64,000 nt of DNA from Treponema sp. UBA4873 (GTDB lineage: Bacteria > Spirochaetota > Spirochaetia > Treponematales > Treponemataceae), in the NCBI GenBank assembly GCA_002399405.1, contig DHDP01000018.1, positions 63,339 through 127,338 on the forward strand, in the 5' to 3' direction. Both the position numbers and the translations under genes were made by a program. Shown piece by piece: positions 8,246-16,936 of the stretch. Each line of letters begins with the position of its first letter. Positions within the stretch are counted from its first letter, which is position 1. Below the pieces are notes generated by a model that worked only from the letters and a program-made list of their open reading frames with translations, ran no database searches and was not told where the DNA came from.

Positions 8246-9892
8246 TTATTTTTCGTTCCACAGTTTTATTTTCATTGCAATAAGATTTGTTAATGCGTCC
8301 CCTGCCTCCTCGAGTCCCATCTTCCTGAGCGCCGTCTGCATTGCGGTCCAGTTTTTGTCAAAGTCCGAAGGAGAGCCGAACACGAGCTGAGACAGGGCGG
8401 TTTTCACATATTCATCGGCAGCTGCCAGCTTTTCGTTTACGTCAGCCGGAAGCGTATACTGCCAGATTTGCCCGTGTTTCGATCTGCCGCCGAGTTCTTC
8501 CGGCGTCGGAAAAAGGTCAATCCACATTTTTGCACCGTAGGCCGCGAGCGTTTCCCTTTCGACGGGAAGATAATTATCCGCAATAATTTCCGGTGTCACG
8601 ACGTTGATGAATTCTCCGTTCGAGTCGACCGCTGCGTTTCCCATTTCGGGAAACGGATATACCCAGCGGCCGACTCCTGTTTTTCCTGCATAATCGGGAT
8701 CGGTTTCCGCCGCTTTTATTTCTTCTTCGGTGCGAGCGCGTTTTCCGTCCGCATCGATGTAGTAATTTACGTCTTTAATGCCCCAGTTGACGAGTATCTG
8801 CGCTTCCTCCGAGCACATCCAGTCAAGAAATTTAAATGCGCGGACGGGATCCTTGCACGACGATGAAATCGCAATTCCCCAGCCGCCCGAATATCCGTAA
8901 TCTCTGCGGGACGGATCTCTGAATTGTCTGCCGGCCGTGACGGGAAGATACGCATACGTTCTTTCCGTCATGTCGTTCTGAATAAGGGTTCTGCGCGCGT
9001 CCTGATAGCCCCACAGAGGATACGTAATGCCGAGAACGCGTCCCGCCGCAATTTTCGACTGCCAGACATCCTCTTTCTGGGTAAACGATTCGGGATCGAG
9101 AAGTCCTTCCGCATTCATTTTGTTAAGCCATTTGTACCAGCGGTACATCTCAGGATGCAGGAACTTGTACTGTGCCCGCAACGTCTTCTGATCGACAATC
9201 CACTGGCCGTCGTCGGGATATCCGATAACGTAATTTCCGGGATTCGAAAGGTCTATGTACCACTGCCACGTATCGATGAGAAGCGAGAGACCGATTGTTT
9301 TCTGTCCGTTTATTTCGGGATATTTTTTCATGTACGCACGGATTGCATGCTCATAGTCGTCGAGCGTTTCAATTTTCGGATAACCGAACTCTTTCAGCAC
9401 CGCATGCTGTATCTGCATCGTGCCGCTTGTTTCAAGAATCTGCTGATTAACACCGTATGTTCCGACCGAATAAATATGAGGATCGTCGAGCGAGTTGCGG
9501 AGTTTTACGATTTGATCCCCGTAAAGTCTTTTCATATTGCCGCCGTATTTTTCGATGTAGCTGTCGAGCGGAACGACTGCTCCGGCGTCGATGAGTTTCG
9601 TGAGTTCGCCTTTTGCGTAAATAAGATCGGGATATTCTCCGCCCGCAAGCATGAGCGGAACTGCCTGAGCGTCTCCTGCGACGGGATGTTCCACCTGCAG
9701 CGTCACGCCCGTCCGTTTCTGAATTTCCAGAGCGACGGGATCGGTGAACGGCATGTCCTCATTTGAATCCGACGTAAAAAACGTCAGCGTTACGGGACCG
9801 TCGGATGGTACCGCCTTTTCCCTTTTTGAACAGCCGGTAAAAATCATGCAGGCACAGAGTGCTGCAGTAAGCGTTTTGAACAGCAGGTTCAT
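8246..9892 (-). CDS. Extracellular solute-binding lipoprotein (LplA/YtcQ type)
   Basis: Periplasmic-face sugar-binding lipoprotein of an ABC importer, 548 residues. The start at 9892 gives a short signal peptide with lipobox FTGC (Cys near residue 20); longer in-frame starts upstream lie inside the kinase gene and would bury this signal. The body is a long type-1 binding protein (TFFTSDSNEDMPF, later GGWGIAISSSCKDPVRAFKFLDWMCS, the usual C-lobe pattern). It overlaps the end of the histidine kinase gene by 4 bp (ATGA), so the two are translationally coupled. With the permeases at 11946-14407 it probably forms one transporter. A second binding protein (14492) serves the same permeases or competes for them. 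Confidence 0.9.
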   Translation of the reverse strand: MNLLFKTLTAALCACMIFTGCSKREKAVPSDGPVTLTFFTSDSNEDMPFTDPVALEIQKRTGVTLQVEHPVAGDAQAVPLMLAGGEYPDLIYAKGELTKLIDAGAVVPLDSYIEKYGGNMKRLYGDQIVKLRNSLDDPHIYSVGTYGVNQQILETSGTMQIQHAVLKEFGYPKIETLDDYEHAIRAYMKKYPEINGQKTIGLSLLIDTWQWYIDLSNPGNYVIGYPDDGQWIVDQKTLRAQYKFLHPEMYRWYKWLNKMNAEGLLDPESFTQKEDVWQSKIAAGRVLGITYPLWGYQDARRTLIQNDMTERTYAYLPVTAGRQFRDPSRRDYGYSGGWGIAISSSCKDPVRAFKFLDWMCSEEAQILVNWGIKDVNYYIDADGKRARTEEEIKAAETDPDYAGKTGVGRWVYPFPEMGNAAVDSNGEFINVVTPEIIADNYLPVERETLAAYGAKMWIDLFPTPEELGGRSKHGQIWQYTLPADVNEKLAAADEYVKTALSQLVFGSPSDFDKNWTAMQTALRKMGLEEAGDALTNLIAMKIKLWNEK

Positions 9893-11697
9893 ATTTGTTC
9901 TCCGTTTTTTACAAGAGGCAGTTTTAAATAGACGGACGTTCCTTCGCCGGGCGTACTTTGTATTTCGATCCCGTATTCCGTACCGTAATAAAGTTTTATC
10001 CGCTGACTTACGTTTATCATACCGATCGAGGAACCGATATTCTCCGCTGTGTCTTTTTTTAAACTGTCGTCGATTTCCCGGAGCTTCCCGGCGGAAATGC
10101 CGCATCCGTTGTCGCGTACGGTAATAATAAGCAGCGGTTTCGCATTTTCCGTATCTTCCTTTATTTCAATGTAGATAAATCCTCCTGCCGTCTTTGATTC
10201 CAGTCCGTGCGTAAATGAATTTTCTACAATCGGTTGTATGAGCAGCGGAAGAATTTGTATTTTCCGCGCATCGCACAGAAGCATTATGTCGTACGAGATT
10301 CTGTTTGCGAAACGTTTGTGCTGTATTTCAAGATAATTATTCACCGCTTCTATTTCGGAAATAAGCGGAACGCTGTTTCCGTTTACGGACAGGTTGTACC
10401 GTAATATCTTCGCAAGAAGTTTAAGCATATAGGGAACATCCTTGTCTCCCGCTGCAAGGGCCCGCATTCTGATATGCTCAAGCGTATTGAACAGGAAATG
10501 CGGATTTATCTGTGATGAAAGCATTTTGAAACGTATATCGTTCTGTCTTGAAAGAAATTGTTCCTTTTCAATATCCCTGATGTATACTTCTTTGATGAGA
10601 CGTTTTATGTTTACGGACATTTCATACAGCGCGTCGTATATTTCCGCAAATTCGTCTCTGCCGCCGATTGATTCCGGTATTTCAAAATTATTCGATACAA
10701 CGCAGAGAATCCCCGTTTTAACTTTCTGCACGCGTTTTCCGAAATACAGGGAAAACAGAAAAATCATAACGGCAGAAAGAATGAAACATAACACGAGAAT
10801 CAGTATGGCGAGCTTTGTTACGTGGATAGTAGCATCCGTCAGCTGTTTCATCGGAATTAAATAAATAATCGTGAACATATCCGACGCTCCGTGATACGGA
10901 CGGAACTGTTTCATATTTGCTTCCGCTCTTTTTCCATCCACCGAAATAATATTTATTTTCCGGCGGTTTGTCTCTTTTACCATATCAAGAATCTTTTCGA
11001 TGCAGCCGGTATCCGTAACTCCGGTTATATTGTAGATAATCCTGCCGTTATAAACGATGAACGTGTCGAATATTTTGTTATTCAGCATTTTGTTTATATA
11101 GAAAGGGTTTATGTTTATGGACAAAACGCCGATGAACGTGTGATCCGTCGTTCGCCATACCGAACGCACCAGAGAAAGATATTCTTTATTGGTGATACTG
11201 TCGCGTTTATAAGTCCAGAACGACTGTCCTTTCAGCGTTATTGCGGTCTGATACCATGATTTCTGCCGTATTGCACCGGAGGTTTTTATAATATACGAAT
11301 TGTCGAGCAGTGTCTGATTATCAGTATACAGCCGGAAGTTTGCAATGTATTCGTACGTTCTGAGAAAATCGTCAAGAAAACTTATAGTGGTATATGCAGT
11401 GTAGATATCATTTGTGCTTTTGAACTGCCGCAGGATTATATCCTGAATCGGTTTATTAACATAAATACGGTCGGAAAACTCGCTTACGGACGTGAGAATG
11501 TCGCAGAATGCGGATTCTGTCCGCCGGAACATTGTATCGGCATGCATGCTTTCCCAATCGAGCAGCGTTCGATACAGCCATGATATAAATAATCCTGAAA
11601 TGATAATAAGCGGGACGAGAAAAGTCATTGAATACAGAAGCATAAGTTTGTGTTTAATCTTCAGATTGTTAATCGTATGTGAAAAAAAATGTTTCAT
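9889..11697 (-). CDS. YesM-type membrane sensor histidine kinase
   Basis: Two-component kinase of about 602 residues. It has an N-terminal membrane helix (about 15-38), an extracytoplasmic sensor of about 240 residues, a second helix (about 280-305), HAMP-like linker, and a His_kinase domain with the phosphorylated His in INPHFLFNTLEHIR (about residue 394). ATP-binding boxes are VVENSFTHGLE and DNGCGIS. This is the LytS/YesM class that partners AraC-type regulators. The start is uncertain: ATG at 11697 gives a normal membrane N-terminus, while ATG 11709 and GTG 11724 are also open and none has a good ribosome site. No response regulator adjoins it; the nearest is the one at 18752-20404. It diverges from the permease operon at 11946. 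Confidence 0.92.
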   Translation of the reverse strand: MKHFFSHTINNLKIKHKLMLLYSMTFLVPLIIISGLFISWLYRTLLDWESMHADTMFRRTESAFCDILTSVSEFSDRIYVNKPIQDIILRQFKSTNDIYTAYTTISFLDDFLRTYEYIANFRLYTDNQTLLDNSYIIKTSGAIRQKSWYQTAITLKGQSFWTYKRDSITNKEYLSLVRSVWRTTDHTFIGVLSININPFYINKMLNNKIFDTFIVYNGRIIYNITGVTDTGCIEKILDMVKETNRRKINIISVDGKRAEANMKQFRPYHGASDMFTIIYLIPMKQLTDATIHVTKLAILILVLCFILSAVMIFLFSLYFGKRVQKVKTGILCVVSNNFEIPESIGGRDEFAEIYDALYEMSVNIKRLIKEVYIRDIEKEQFLSRQNDIRFKMLSSQINPHFLFNTLEHIRMRALAAGDKDVPYMLKLLAKILRYNLSVNGNSVPLISEIEAVNNYLEIQHKRFANRISYDIMLLCDARKIQILPLLIQPIVENSFTHGLESKTAGGFIYIEIKEDTENAKPLLIITVRDNGCGISAGKLREIDDSLKKDTAENIGSSIGMINVSQRIKLYYGTEYGIEIQSTPGEGTSVYLKLPLVKNGEQI

Positions 11698-11879
11698 AGT
11701 GTTAGGCATAGGTAATACTACCACTATTACGGGTGGTCTGAAAATGAAAAAAAACGGCTCAATCGGACCGGTTCCGTACGGAGATCCGCTGTCGACAGGA
11801 CCTGAGGTGAGAAATTATTTTGTGACACAGAGATATAATTATTATAGTAATCTGATAAAAAAAAACGATAAAAAAAGCG

Positions 11880-11908
11880 TTCGACCCGTGATATCATGTT
11901 TCTACAAC
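11880..11908 (+). promoter_or_regulatory. Possible promoter of the permease operon
   Basis: TTCGAC (11880-11885) and TACAAC (11903-11908), 17 bp apart, lie 37 bp before the TTG start in the divergent gap between the kinase and permease genes. The match to consensus is weak, and nothing else in the gap (11725-11945) is recognisable. Confidence 0.28.
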
Positions 11909-11945
11909 GTTAGAGTTACTGATTTTATAAAAGGAGCTGAATATT

Positions 11946-13424
11946 TTGCTTACCCCCAAGAAACCGGAGCTTCACGGCAGGGAACTCGCCGCACAGGTGT
12001 TTTACTACATTCTCGAAGCTGCTGTTCTGACAGTATTTGTTCTTCTTTTTATCCCGGGTGTTAATCCGGCCCGCATTTCCGAAAAAATCAACCGAAACAT
12101 TTCTCTGTTTACCTCGGGTTTTTTCTATACGGTTTTTACAAACACGCTTCATGTGCTGCTGCGGAAAAGCTGGGCAAGAGAGGCTTTTACCGTAGATTAT
12201 CTTTCCTCGATGGCCGCCGTAATAGGTATACTCGTTGCCTGTGCGGGCGGCGTTTTGTCATTCGGCAACAACAAATGCCGCCGTACGGGTACTATTCTTA
12301 CCATGTGCGGCAGTGCGGCCTGTGCGCTGAGCATGACAGGCATCAGAAAATCATATACGATGCTGCTTGCGGGAGCTGCGGCAAACGATGCAATGGAAAA
12401 AGCAAAACCTCTTTTTCCCTCGGCAATCTATTTTGAAGTGGTCGTTATGACGATCCTTTTCATAATCGCGTGCGTATGCTTCTTTCTCACGCCTGCGCCG
12501 GAAAGAAATGAGAAATATAGATTCGATCCGCCGAAACAGCTCTTTATGATGCTGCTTCCGTTTCTTGTCCTTATTCTGCTGTTCAGCTACCTCCCGCTCT
12601 GGGGACTCCGCTACGCGTTCTACAATTATCATCCGGGCGATGCGCTTTCAAAAGACAACTTCGTCGGGTGGTACTGGTTCACGTTCCTTTTCAAAAATCC
12701 TGCAACGGTAAAGGATATTATCCGCGTCCTGCGGAACACTCTCGCGATGAGCGGACTGGGAATTGCAACAAGCTGGTGCCCGATGGTGTTCGCCATGTTT
12801 CTGGCGGAAATCCGCAGCACGACGGCGCGCCGCGTTATCCAGACGCTTACGACCGTTCCGAACTTTATTTCGTGGGTTCTCGTCTATGCGATAGCGGTGT
12901 GCATTTTCAGTACGGACGGTTTCATTTCGAGCCTCATGGTTCATTCCGGCGTATGGTCGGGGGGAGTCAACATGCTCATGAGCGGGAGCCATACGTGGTT
13001 AAAAATGCTCGGATGGGGTATGTGGAAAGGGCTCGGCTGGAGCGCAATCATGTATATTGCGGCCATTACCGGCATTGACCAGCAGCTGTACGAAGCTGCC
13101 ACGGTGGACGGCGCAGGACGGTTTCAGAAAATGTGGCACGTCACGCTGCCGGAACTCATCCCCACGTATATGGTGCTCCTGCTTCTTTCCATTGCGGGCA
13201 TTCTGAGCAACGGACTTGAACAGTACTACTGTTTCAGAAATACGACGAATGCGGATTCGATCGAAGTCCTTGATTTGTACGTATATCTGCTCGGTATCGG
13301 AAGCGGCAACCCTTCCATCCCGCTTTCAACAGTCGTCGGATTAATAAAATCGCTCGTGAGCGTCGCGCTTCTCTTCGGCGCAAACGCCATATCGAAAGTA
13401 GTCCGCGGACGGAGCATTGTGTAA
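11946..13424 (+). CDS. Carbohydrate ABC permease (LplB/YtcP class) with extra N-terminal membrane domain
   Basis: Inner-membrane permease of 492 residues beginning at TTG, selected because AAGGAG (11931-11936) is spaced 9 nt before it. About 195 extra residues with four or five hydrophobic segments precede the ordinary permease domain (about 200-492). That domain begins with LFMMLLPFLVLILLFSYLPL and carries the EAA loop (YEAATVDGAGRFQKMWHVTL) that docks the ATPase. Typical LplB-class proteins have about 300 residues, so the extension is unusual. It pairs with the permease 14 bp downstream, and with the two binding proteins and the DUF624 gene of the same block. No ATPase gene is near. Confidence 0.9.
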   Translation: MLTPKKPELHGRELAAQVFYYILEAAVLTVFVLLFIPGVNPARISEKINRNISLFTSGFFYTVFTNTLHVLLRKSWAREAFTVDYLSSMAAVIGILVACAGGVLSFGNNKCRRTGTILTMCGSAACALSMTGIRKSYTMLLAGAAANDAMEKAKPLFPSAIYFEVVVMTILFIIACVCFFLTPAPERNEKYRFDPPKQLFMMLLPFLVLILLFSYLPLWGLRYAFYNYHPGDALSKDNFVGWYWFTFLFKNPATVKDIIRVLRNTLAMSGLGIATSWCPMVFAMFLAEIRSTTARRVIQTLTTVPNFISWVLVYAIAVCIFSTDGFISSLMVHSGVWSGGVNMLMSGSHTWLKMLGWGMWKGLGWSAIMYIAAITGIDQQLYEAATVDGAGRFQKMWHVTLPELIPTYMVLLLLSIAGILSNGLEQYYCFRNTTNADSIEVLDLYVYLLGIGSGNPSIPLSTVVGLIKSLVSVALLFGANAISKVVRGRSIV

Positions 13425-13438
13425 GGAGGATGACTGCA

Positions 13439-14407
13439 ATGACACGTAAAGAAATAAGAAATGAAGCGAAGAAAGAAAAAATAAAAGAAGACAGTTACGC
13501 AAAAAACCGGACAATCGGCGGACATACCGACGTCGTTTTTGATTTTCTCAATTACACTTTTTTCATTCTGTTCACAATTATCTGTGTCTATCCGTTTTAC
13601 TACCTGTTCATAAACACAATCAGCAGCAACGGACTTGTTCAAAAAGGGCTTGTTAATTTTTATCCGCGGGGCATTCATTTCGACAACTACTGGAACCTGC
13701 GGCAGGTTAATGATCTTTCGAACGCGTTCCTTGTAACGCTTTCCCGCACGCTCGCCGGTACGGCGCTCACTGTCGCGGCGTCGGGGCTCGTCGGGTATCT
13801 TATGACGAAGCAGGAACTGTGGCACCGGAAATTCTGGTACCGGTTTATGGTCGTCACGATGTACTTCAACGCAGGTCTTATTCCGGGATTTATGAACATG
13901 CAGCTTCTCGGACTTACGAATAATTATCTTGTGTATATTATTCCCGGCATTGTCAATGTGTTCAACATCATGATGGTAAAGACATACATTGAATCCATTC
14001 CCGCCGAACTCGAGGAAAGCGCTTCAATCGACGGCGCGTCGTACTGGACGATTTTTGTAAAAATCATCTGGCCGCTCTGCAAACCAATACTCGCAACAAT
14101 CGCAATCTGGAGCGCTGTCGGTCACTGGAATTCGTTTCAGGACTCACTTATCTACATGTCGGCTCAGCCGAAACTGTATACGCTTCAGCACCGGCTGTAT
14201 ATCTACCTTAACACAACAAGCAACCTGCAGGCACTAATGTCGAACAGTACGACCGGGCTGAGTGAAGCGACCAGGGACAGCCTTCTTAACGTCAAGGTCA
14301 TCCAGTACACCATTTCCATGGTCACCGCTATTCCTATTCTGCTCGTCTATCCGTTCATGCAGCGGTACTTCGAGAAGGGCATCATGCTCGGGGCCGTGAA
14401 AGGCTGA
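13439..14407 (+). CDS. Carbohydrate ABC permease (LplC/YtcP class)
   Basis: Second inner-membrane permease of the pair, about 322 residues and six membrane segments. The EAA loop ESASIDGASYWTIFVKIIWPL is central, and the C-terminus YFEKGIMLGAVKG is typical of the family. GGAGG lies at 13425-13429, so the ATG at 13439 (9-nt spacing) is preferred to the ATG at 13430, which touches the ribosome site. A hydrophilic N-terminal tail of about 35 residues rich in Lys/Glu faces the cytoplasm. It is co-transcribed with the preceding permease and the following binding protein. Confidence 0.92.
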   Translation: MTRKEIRNEAKKEKIKEDSYAKNRTIGGHTDVVFDFLNYTFFILFTIICVYPFYYLFINTISSNGLVQKGLVNFYPRGIHFDNYWNLRQVNDLSNAFLVTLSRTLAGTALTVAASGLVGYLMTKQELWHRKFWYRFMVVTMYFNAGLIPGFMNMQLLGLTNNYLVYIIPGIVNVFNIMMVKTYIESIPAELEESASIDGASYWTIFVKIIWPLCKPILATIAIWSAVGHWNSFQDSLIYMSAQPKLYTLQHRLYIYLNTTSNLQALMSNSTTGLSEATRDSLLNVKVIQYTISMVTAIPILLVYPFMQRYFEKGIMLGAVKG

Positions 14408-14491
14408 TTTATTGACATGGTCGGAATTGATTGTCCGCAGGCGAACCGTCTGCGGTTGATTAATAAAATAATTGAAGTTTCAGGAGGAAAA

Positions 14492-16204
14492 ATGAAACGC
14501 ATCAAGTTAGTTTCGTTGACACTGGCCGCGGTACTGCTGCTGGCACCTGCGCTCCCGGCCGAAACGATGGAAGGGAACATCAAAAAAATCAGACCGAAAA
14601 AAACTGTTACACTTCAGGTATTCAATCAGCTTGCCAACTATTCGGGAGAACAGACAGGATGGTTTGCGAAAGTTCTGCTCGACAAATTCAATGTGAAGCT
14701 GAATATCATCAATCAGCCTGCGGGTTCAGGAGTCCTTCAGACGCGCATGGAGTCGGGTAGTCTCGGCGATCTCGTCATATGGGGGAACGATCAGGAGGAT
14801 TATATCAATGCAGTTAAGAAGGACATGCTCCTTGACTGGAACGACGAAAAACTTCTTGACAATTGGGGGCCGTATATCAATGCGCATATGAAGTTTGCGC
14901 TTGAGAAAAACAAAAAGATTTCCGGAACGGGAAAAATATACGGATTCGGGCATAACGTTTCAACGTCTTCAAGAGACCTTCAATATTTCATCTACACATG
15001 GGATGTCCGTTACGATCTGTACAGAAAAATCGGCAGTCCCAAAATAAAGACGCTCGACGATCTCGCCGACGCGCTCGCGAAGATGAAGGAAATCTGCCCG
15101 AAGGACGACAACGGAAATCCGACATACGGCGTTTCGCTTTTCAACGATTGGGACGGCAACATGGTCATGTTTGTTAAATCGACTGCGACCGCATACTACG
15201 GATACGACGAGTTCGATTTCGGGCTCTATGATCCGTCGACGCAGAAATACCACGACTGTTTTGAAAAGGACGGACCGTATCTTACATCACTCAAATTCTA
15301 CAACAAGCTGTACCAAAAGGGACTTCTTGATCCCGATTCGCAGACTCAGAAATACAACGGCATGAGCGAAGACTTCCAGAACGGAACGGCGTTCTTTAAT
15401 ATTTTCAACTGGATGGGGAGCGGCATATATAATACGGATGCGCATATGGGTGCGGGAAAAGGAATGTTCCCTGTGCGGCCTGAAAGCGCGTCTCCCATCT
15501 GCTACGGTCAGAGCGTATACGGTTCAAGCCGCATCTGGTCGATCGGCGCGGATACGGAATATCCGGAACTCTGCATGGCAATCATCAACTGGTTTTCTAC
15601 GCCGGAAGGATATCTCATTACCCAGTACGGACCGGAAGGCGAGAAAGACGGCAACTGGTACATTAAAAACGGGAAAACATACTTCACGAAGCAGGGCGAC
15701 GCATGCCAGAAAGACACTAATACGCCGATGGCAAAACCGTACACGGGCACGTTTAAGGACGGCGCATTCCAGATTAATAATGTGACATGGGCCGTTGATG
15801 CGTCCGATCCGCTGGCTCCCGGAGAGACCTATAACAAAATTTCATGGGCTTCGCAGAAAACGCCTGCGAAATACGGCATCGATGCGGACTGGCGGAAGTG
15901 GGCGGATGCGGATTCCCCGAACGACTACCTTGTGAAGGGTAAATATGTTCTTTCACCGGGCAGCATGTTCACGGAAGATCCGCTGCCGGATACGCTTTCC
16001 GTAAAATGGAATCAGATACGGACGACAATTCAAAACGGCAGCTGGAAGGCCATCTATGCGAAAACTGACGCCGAATTCGATCAGATTGTCGCACAGATGA
16101 CAAAAGACGCCTATTCCTACGGTTTTGCAGACTGTCTCGTGTTCACACGGAAACAGGTTGCACGTCGCGCTGCCGCCGAGAATGAAGCGATGGGAAAAAA
16201 ATAA
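14492..16204 (+). CDS. Extracellular solute-binding protein of the Yes-like importer
   Basis: Secreted sugar-binding protein of 570 residues, with start at 14492 behind AGGAGG (14482-14487). An N-terminal Sec signal peptide ends near LLLAPALPA, without a lipobox, so it should be periplasmic rather than lipid-anchored. The body has the binding-protein layout: TVTLQVFNQLANYSGEQTGW, a GDLVIWGNDQE pocket strand, and the C-lobe AIINWFSTPEGYLITQYG. It follows the two permeases and precedes a DUF624 gene, like yesO near yesP/yesQ/yesL in Bacillus, though the gene order differs. Its partner is the same permease pair. The substrate is unknown; the nearby GH5 enzyme suggests a beta-glucan or beta-mannan oligosaccharide. 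Confidence 0.92.
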   Translation: MKRIKLVSLTLAAVLLLAPALPAETMEGNIKKIRPKKTVTLQVFNQLANYSGEQTGWFAKVLLDKFNVKLNIINQPAGSGVLQTRMESGSLGDLVIWGNDQEDYINAVKKDMLLDWNDEKLLDNWGPYINAHMKFALEKNKKISGTGKIYGFGHNVSTSSRDLQYFIYTWDVRYDLYRKIGSPKIKTLDDLADALAKMKEICPKDDNGNPTYGVSLFNDWDGNMVMFVKSTATAYYGYDEFDFGLYDPSTQKYHDCFEKDGPYLTSLKFYNKLYQKGLLDPDSQTQKYNGMSEDFQNGTAFFNIFNWMGSGIYNTDAHMGAGKGMFPVRPESASPICYGQSVYGSSRIWSIGADTEYPELCMAIINWFSTPEGYLITQYGPEGEKDGNWYIKNGKTYFTKQGDACQKDTNTPMAKPYTGTFKDGAFQINNVTWAVDASDPLAPGETYNKISWASQKTPAKYGIDADWRKWADADSPNDYLVKGKYVLSPGSMFTEDPLPDTLSVKWNQIRTTIQNGSWKAIYAKTDAEFDQIVAQMTKDAYSYGFADCLVFTRKQVARRAAAENEAMGKK

Positions 16205-16318
16205 TCGGAAAACGATTTGCTGTCCGGTAAGCGAAACGGGCGGGGCCGTACGAACTGCGGGTCCGCATGCTTATCAGACAGCTTCATTTTCTGCGGCACG
16301 GATTCAAGCGGTAAAATA

Positions 16319-16936
16319 ATGTCGTTGTTCAGTCAGGACAGTAAATTCACAAAATTCATGAGCAGACTCACCGACGTCTGCCGGCTTAACATTCTGTGGC
16401 TGTTGTTTTCTCTGCCGGTCGTCACAGTCGGGGCGGCAACCGTCGCCGCATATTCAGTCGCGCTCAAAATGGTCGACGATGAGGAAAGTTATATTACAAA
16501 ATCGTTCATACAGGCTTTCAGAAATAATTTTAAACAGGGAACGCTTCTCTGGCTTCTCACCGCCGCCGCATTGTATGCGCTGTATATCGATGCGCAGCTT
16601 GTCTTTACGGCGGAAAAGCCGTCGATTGGGCTGTGTGTCGTGAGTATCCTGTCGGCTGCAGCTGTTTTCTGTACGTTTGTTTACGCTTATCCGCTTACGG
16701 CCCGTTACGATAATACGCTCCAAAACAATCTGCGCAATTCATTTTCGATAAGCATGAAATATCCGCTGCGGACATTTGCAGTTTTTCTTATCTGCGCCGT
16801 CGAAACATATCTTTTTACGTTCAATATGCTCATGGAAGTTTTCGGAATACTGGTTGGTCCGATGATTCTCTTCTACACCGTAAGCGGTGCGGCGAAACGT
16901 ATGTTTCTCAGGATTGAAAAAGACAATCAACTCTGA
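16319..16936 (+). CDS. DUF624 (YesL-like) membrane protein
   Basis: Integral membrane protein of about 205 residues with five or so hydrophobic segments. The N-terminus FSQDSKFTKFMSRLTDVCRLNILWLL and GAATVAAYSVALKMV are the DUF624/YesL signature. Its role is unknown; the family recurs next to LplB-type sugar importers and YesM/YesN kinases. I start at 16319; a longer frame from 16217 would add a hydrophilic stretch not found in the family. Its last 10 bp overlap, tail to tail, the end of the GH5 gene on the other strand. Confidence 0.8.
   Translation: MSLFSQDSKFTKFMSRLTDVCRLNILWLLFSLPVVTVGAATVAAYSVALKMVDDEESYITKSFIQAFRNNFKQGTLLWLLTAAALYALYIDAQLVFTAEKPSIGLCVVSILSAAAVFCTFVYAYPLTARYDNTLQNNLRNSFSISMKYPLRTFAVFLICAVETYLFTFNMLMEVFGILVGPMILFYTVSGAAKRMFLRIEKDNQL

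Noticed and set aside
8924..9766. Plus-strand frame of 280 codons
   Set aside because: It mirrors the binding lipoprotein gene on the minus strand, which has a lipobox and family motifs.
13226..13825. Minus-strand frame of 199 codons
   Set aside because: It lies across the junction of two clear permease genes, with no start signals.
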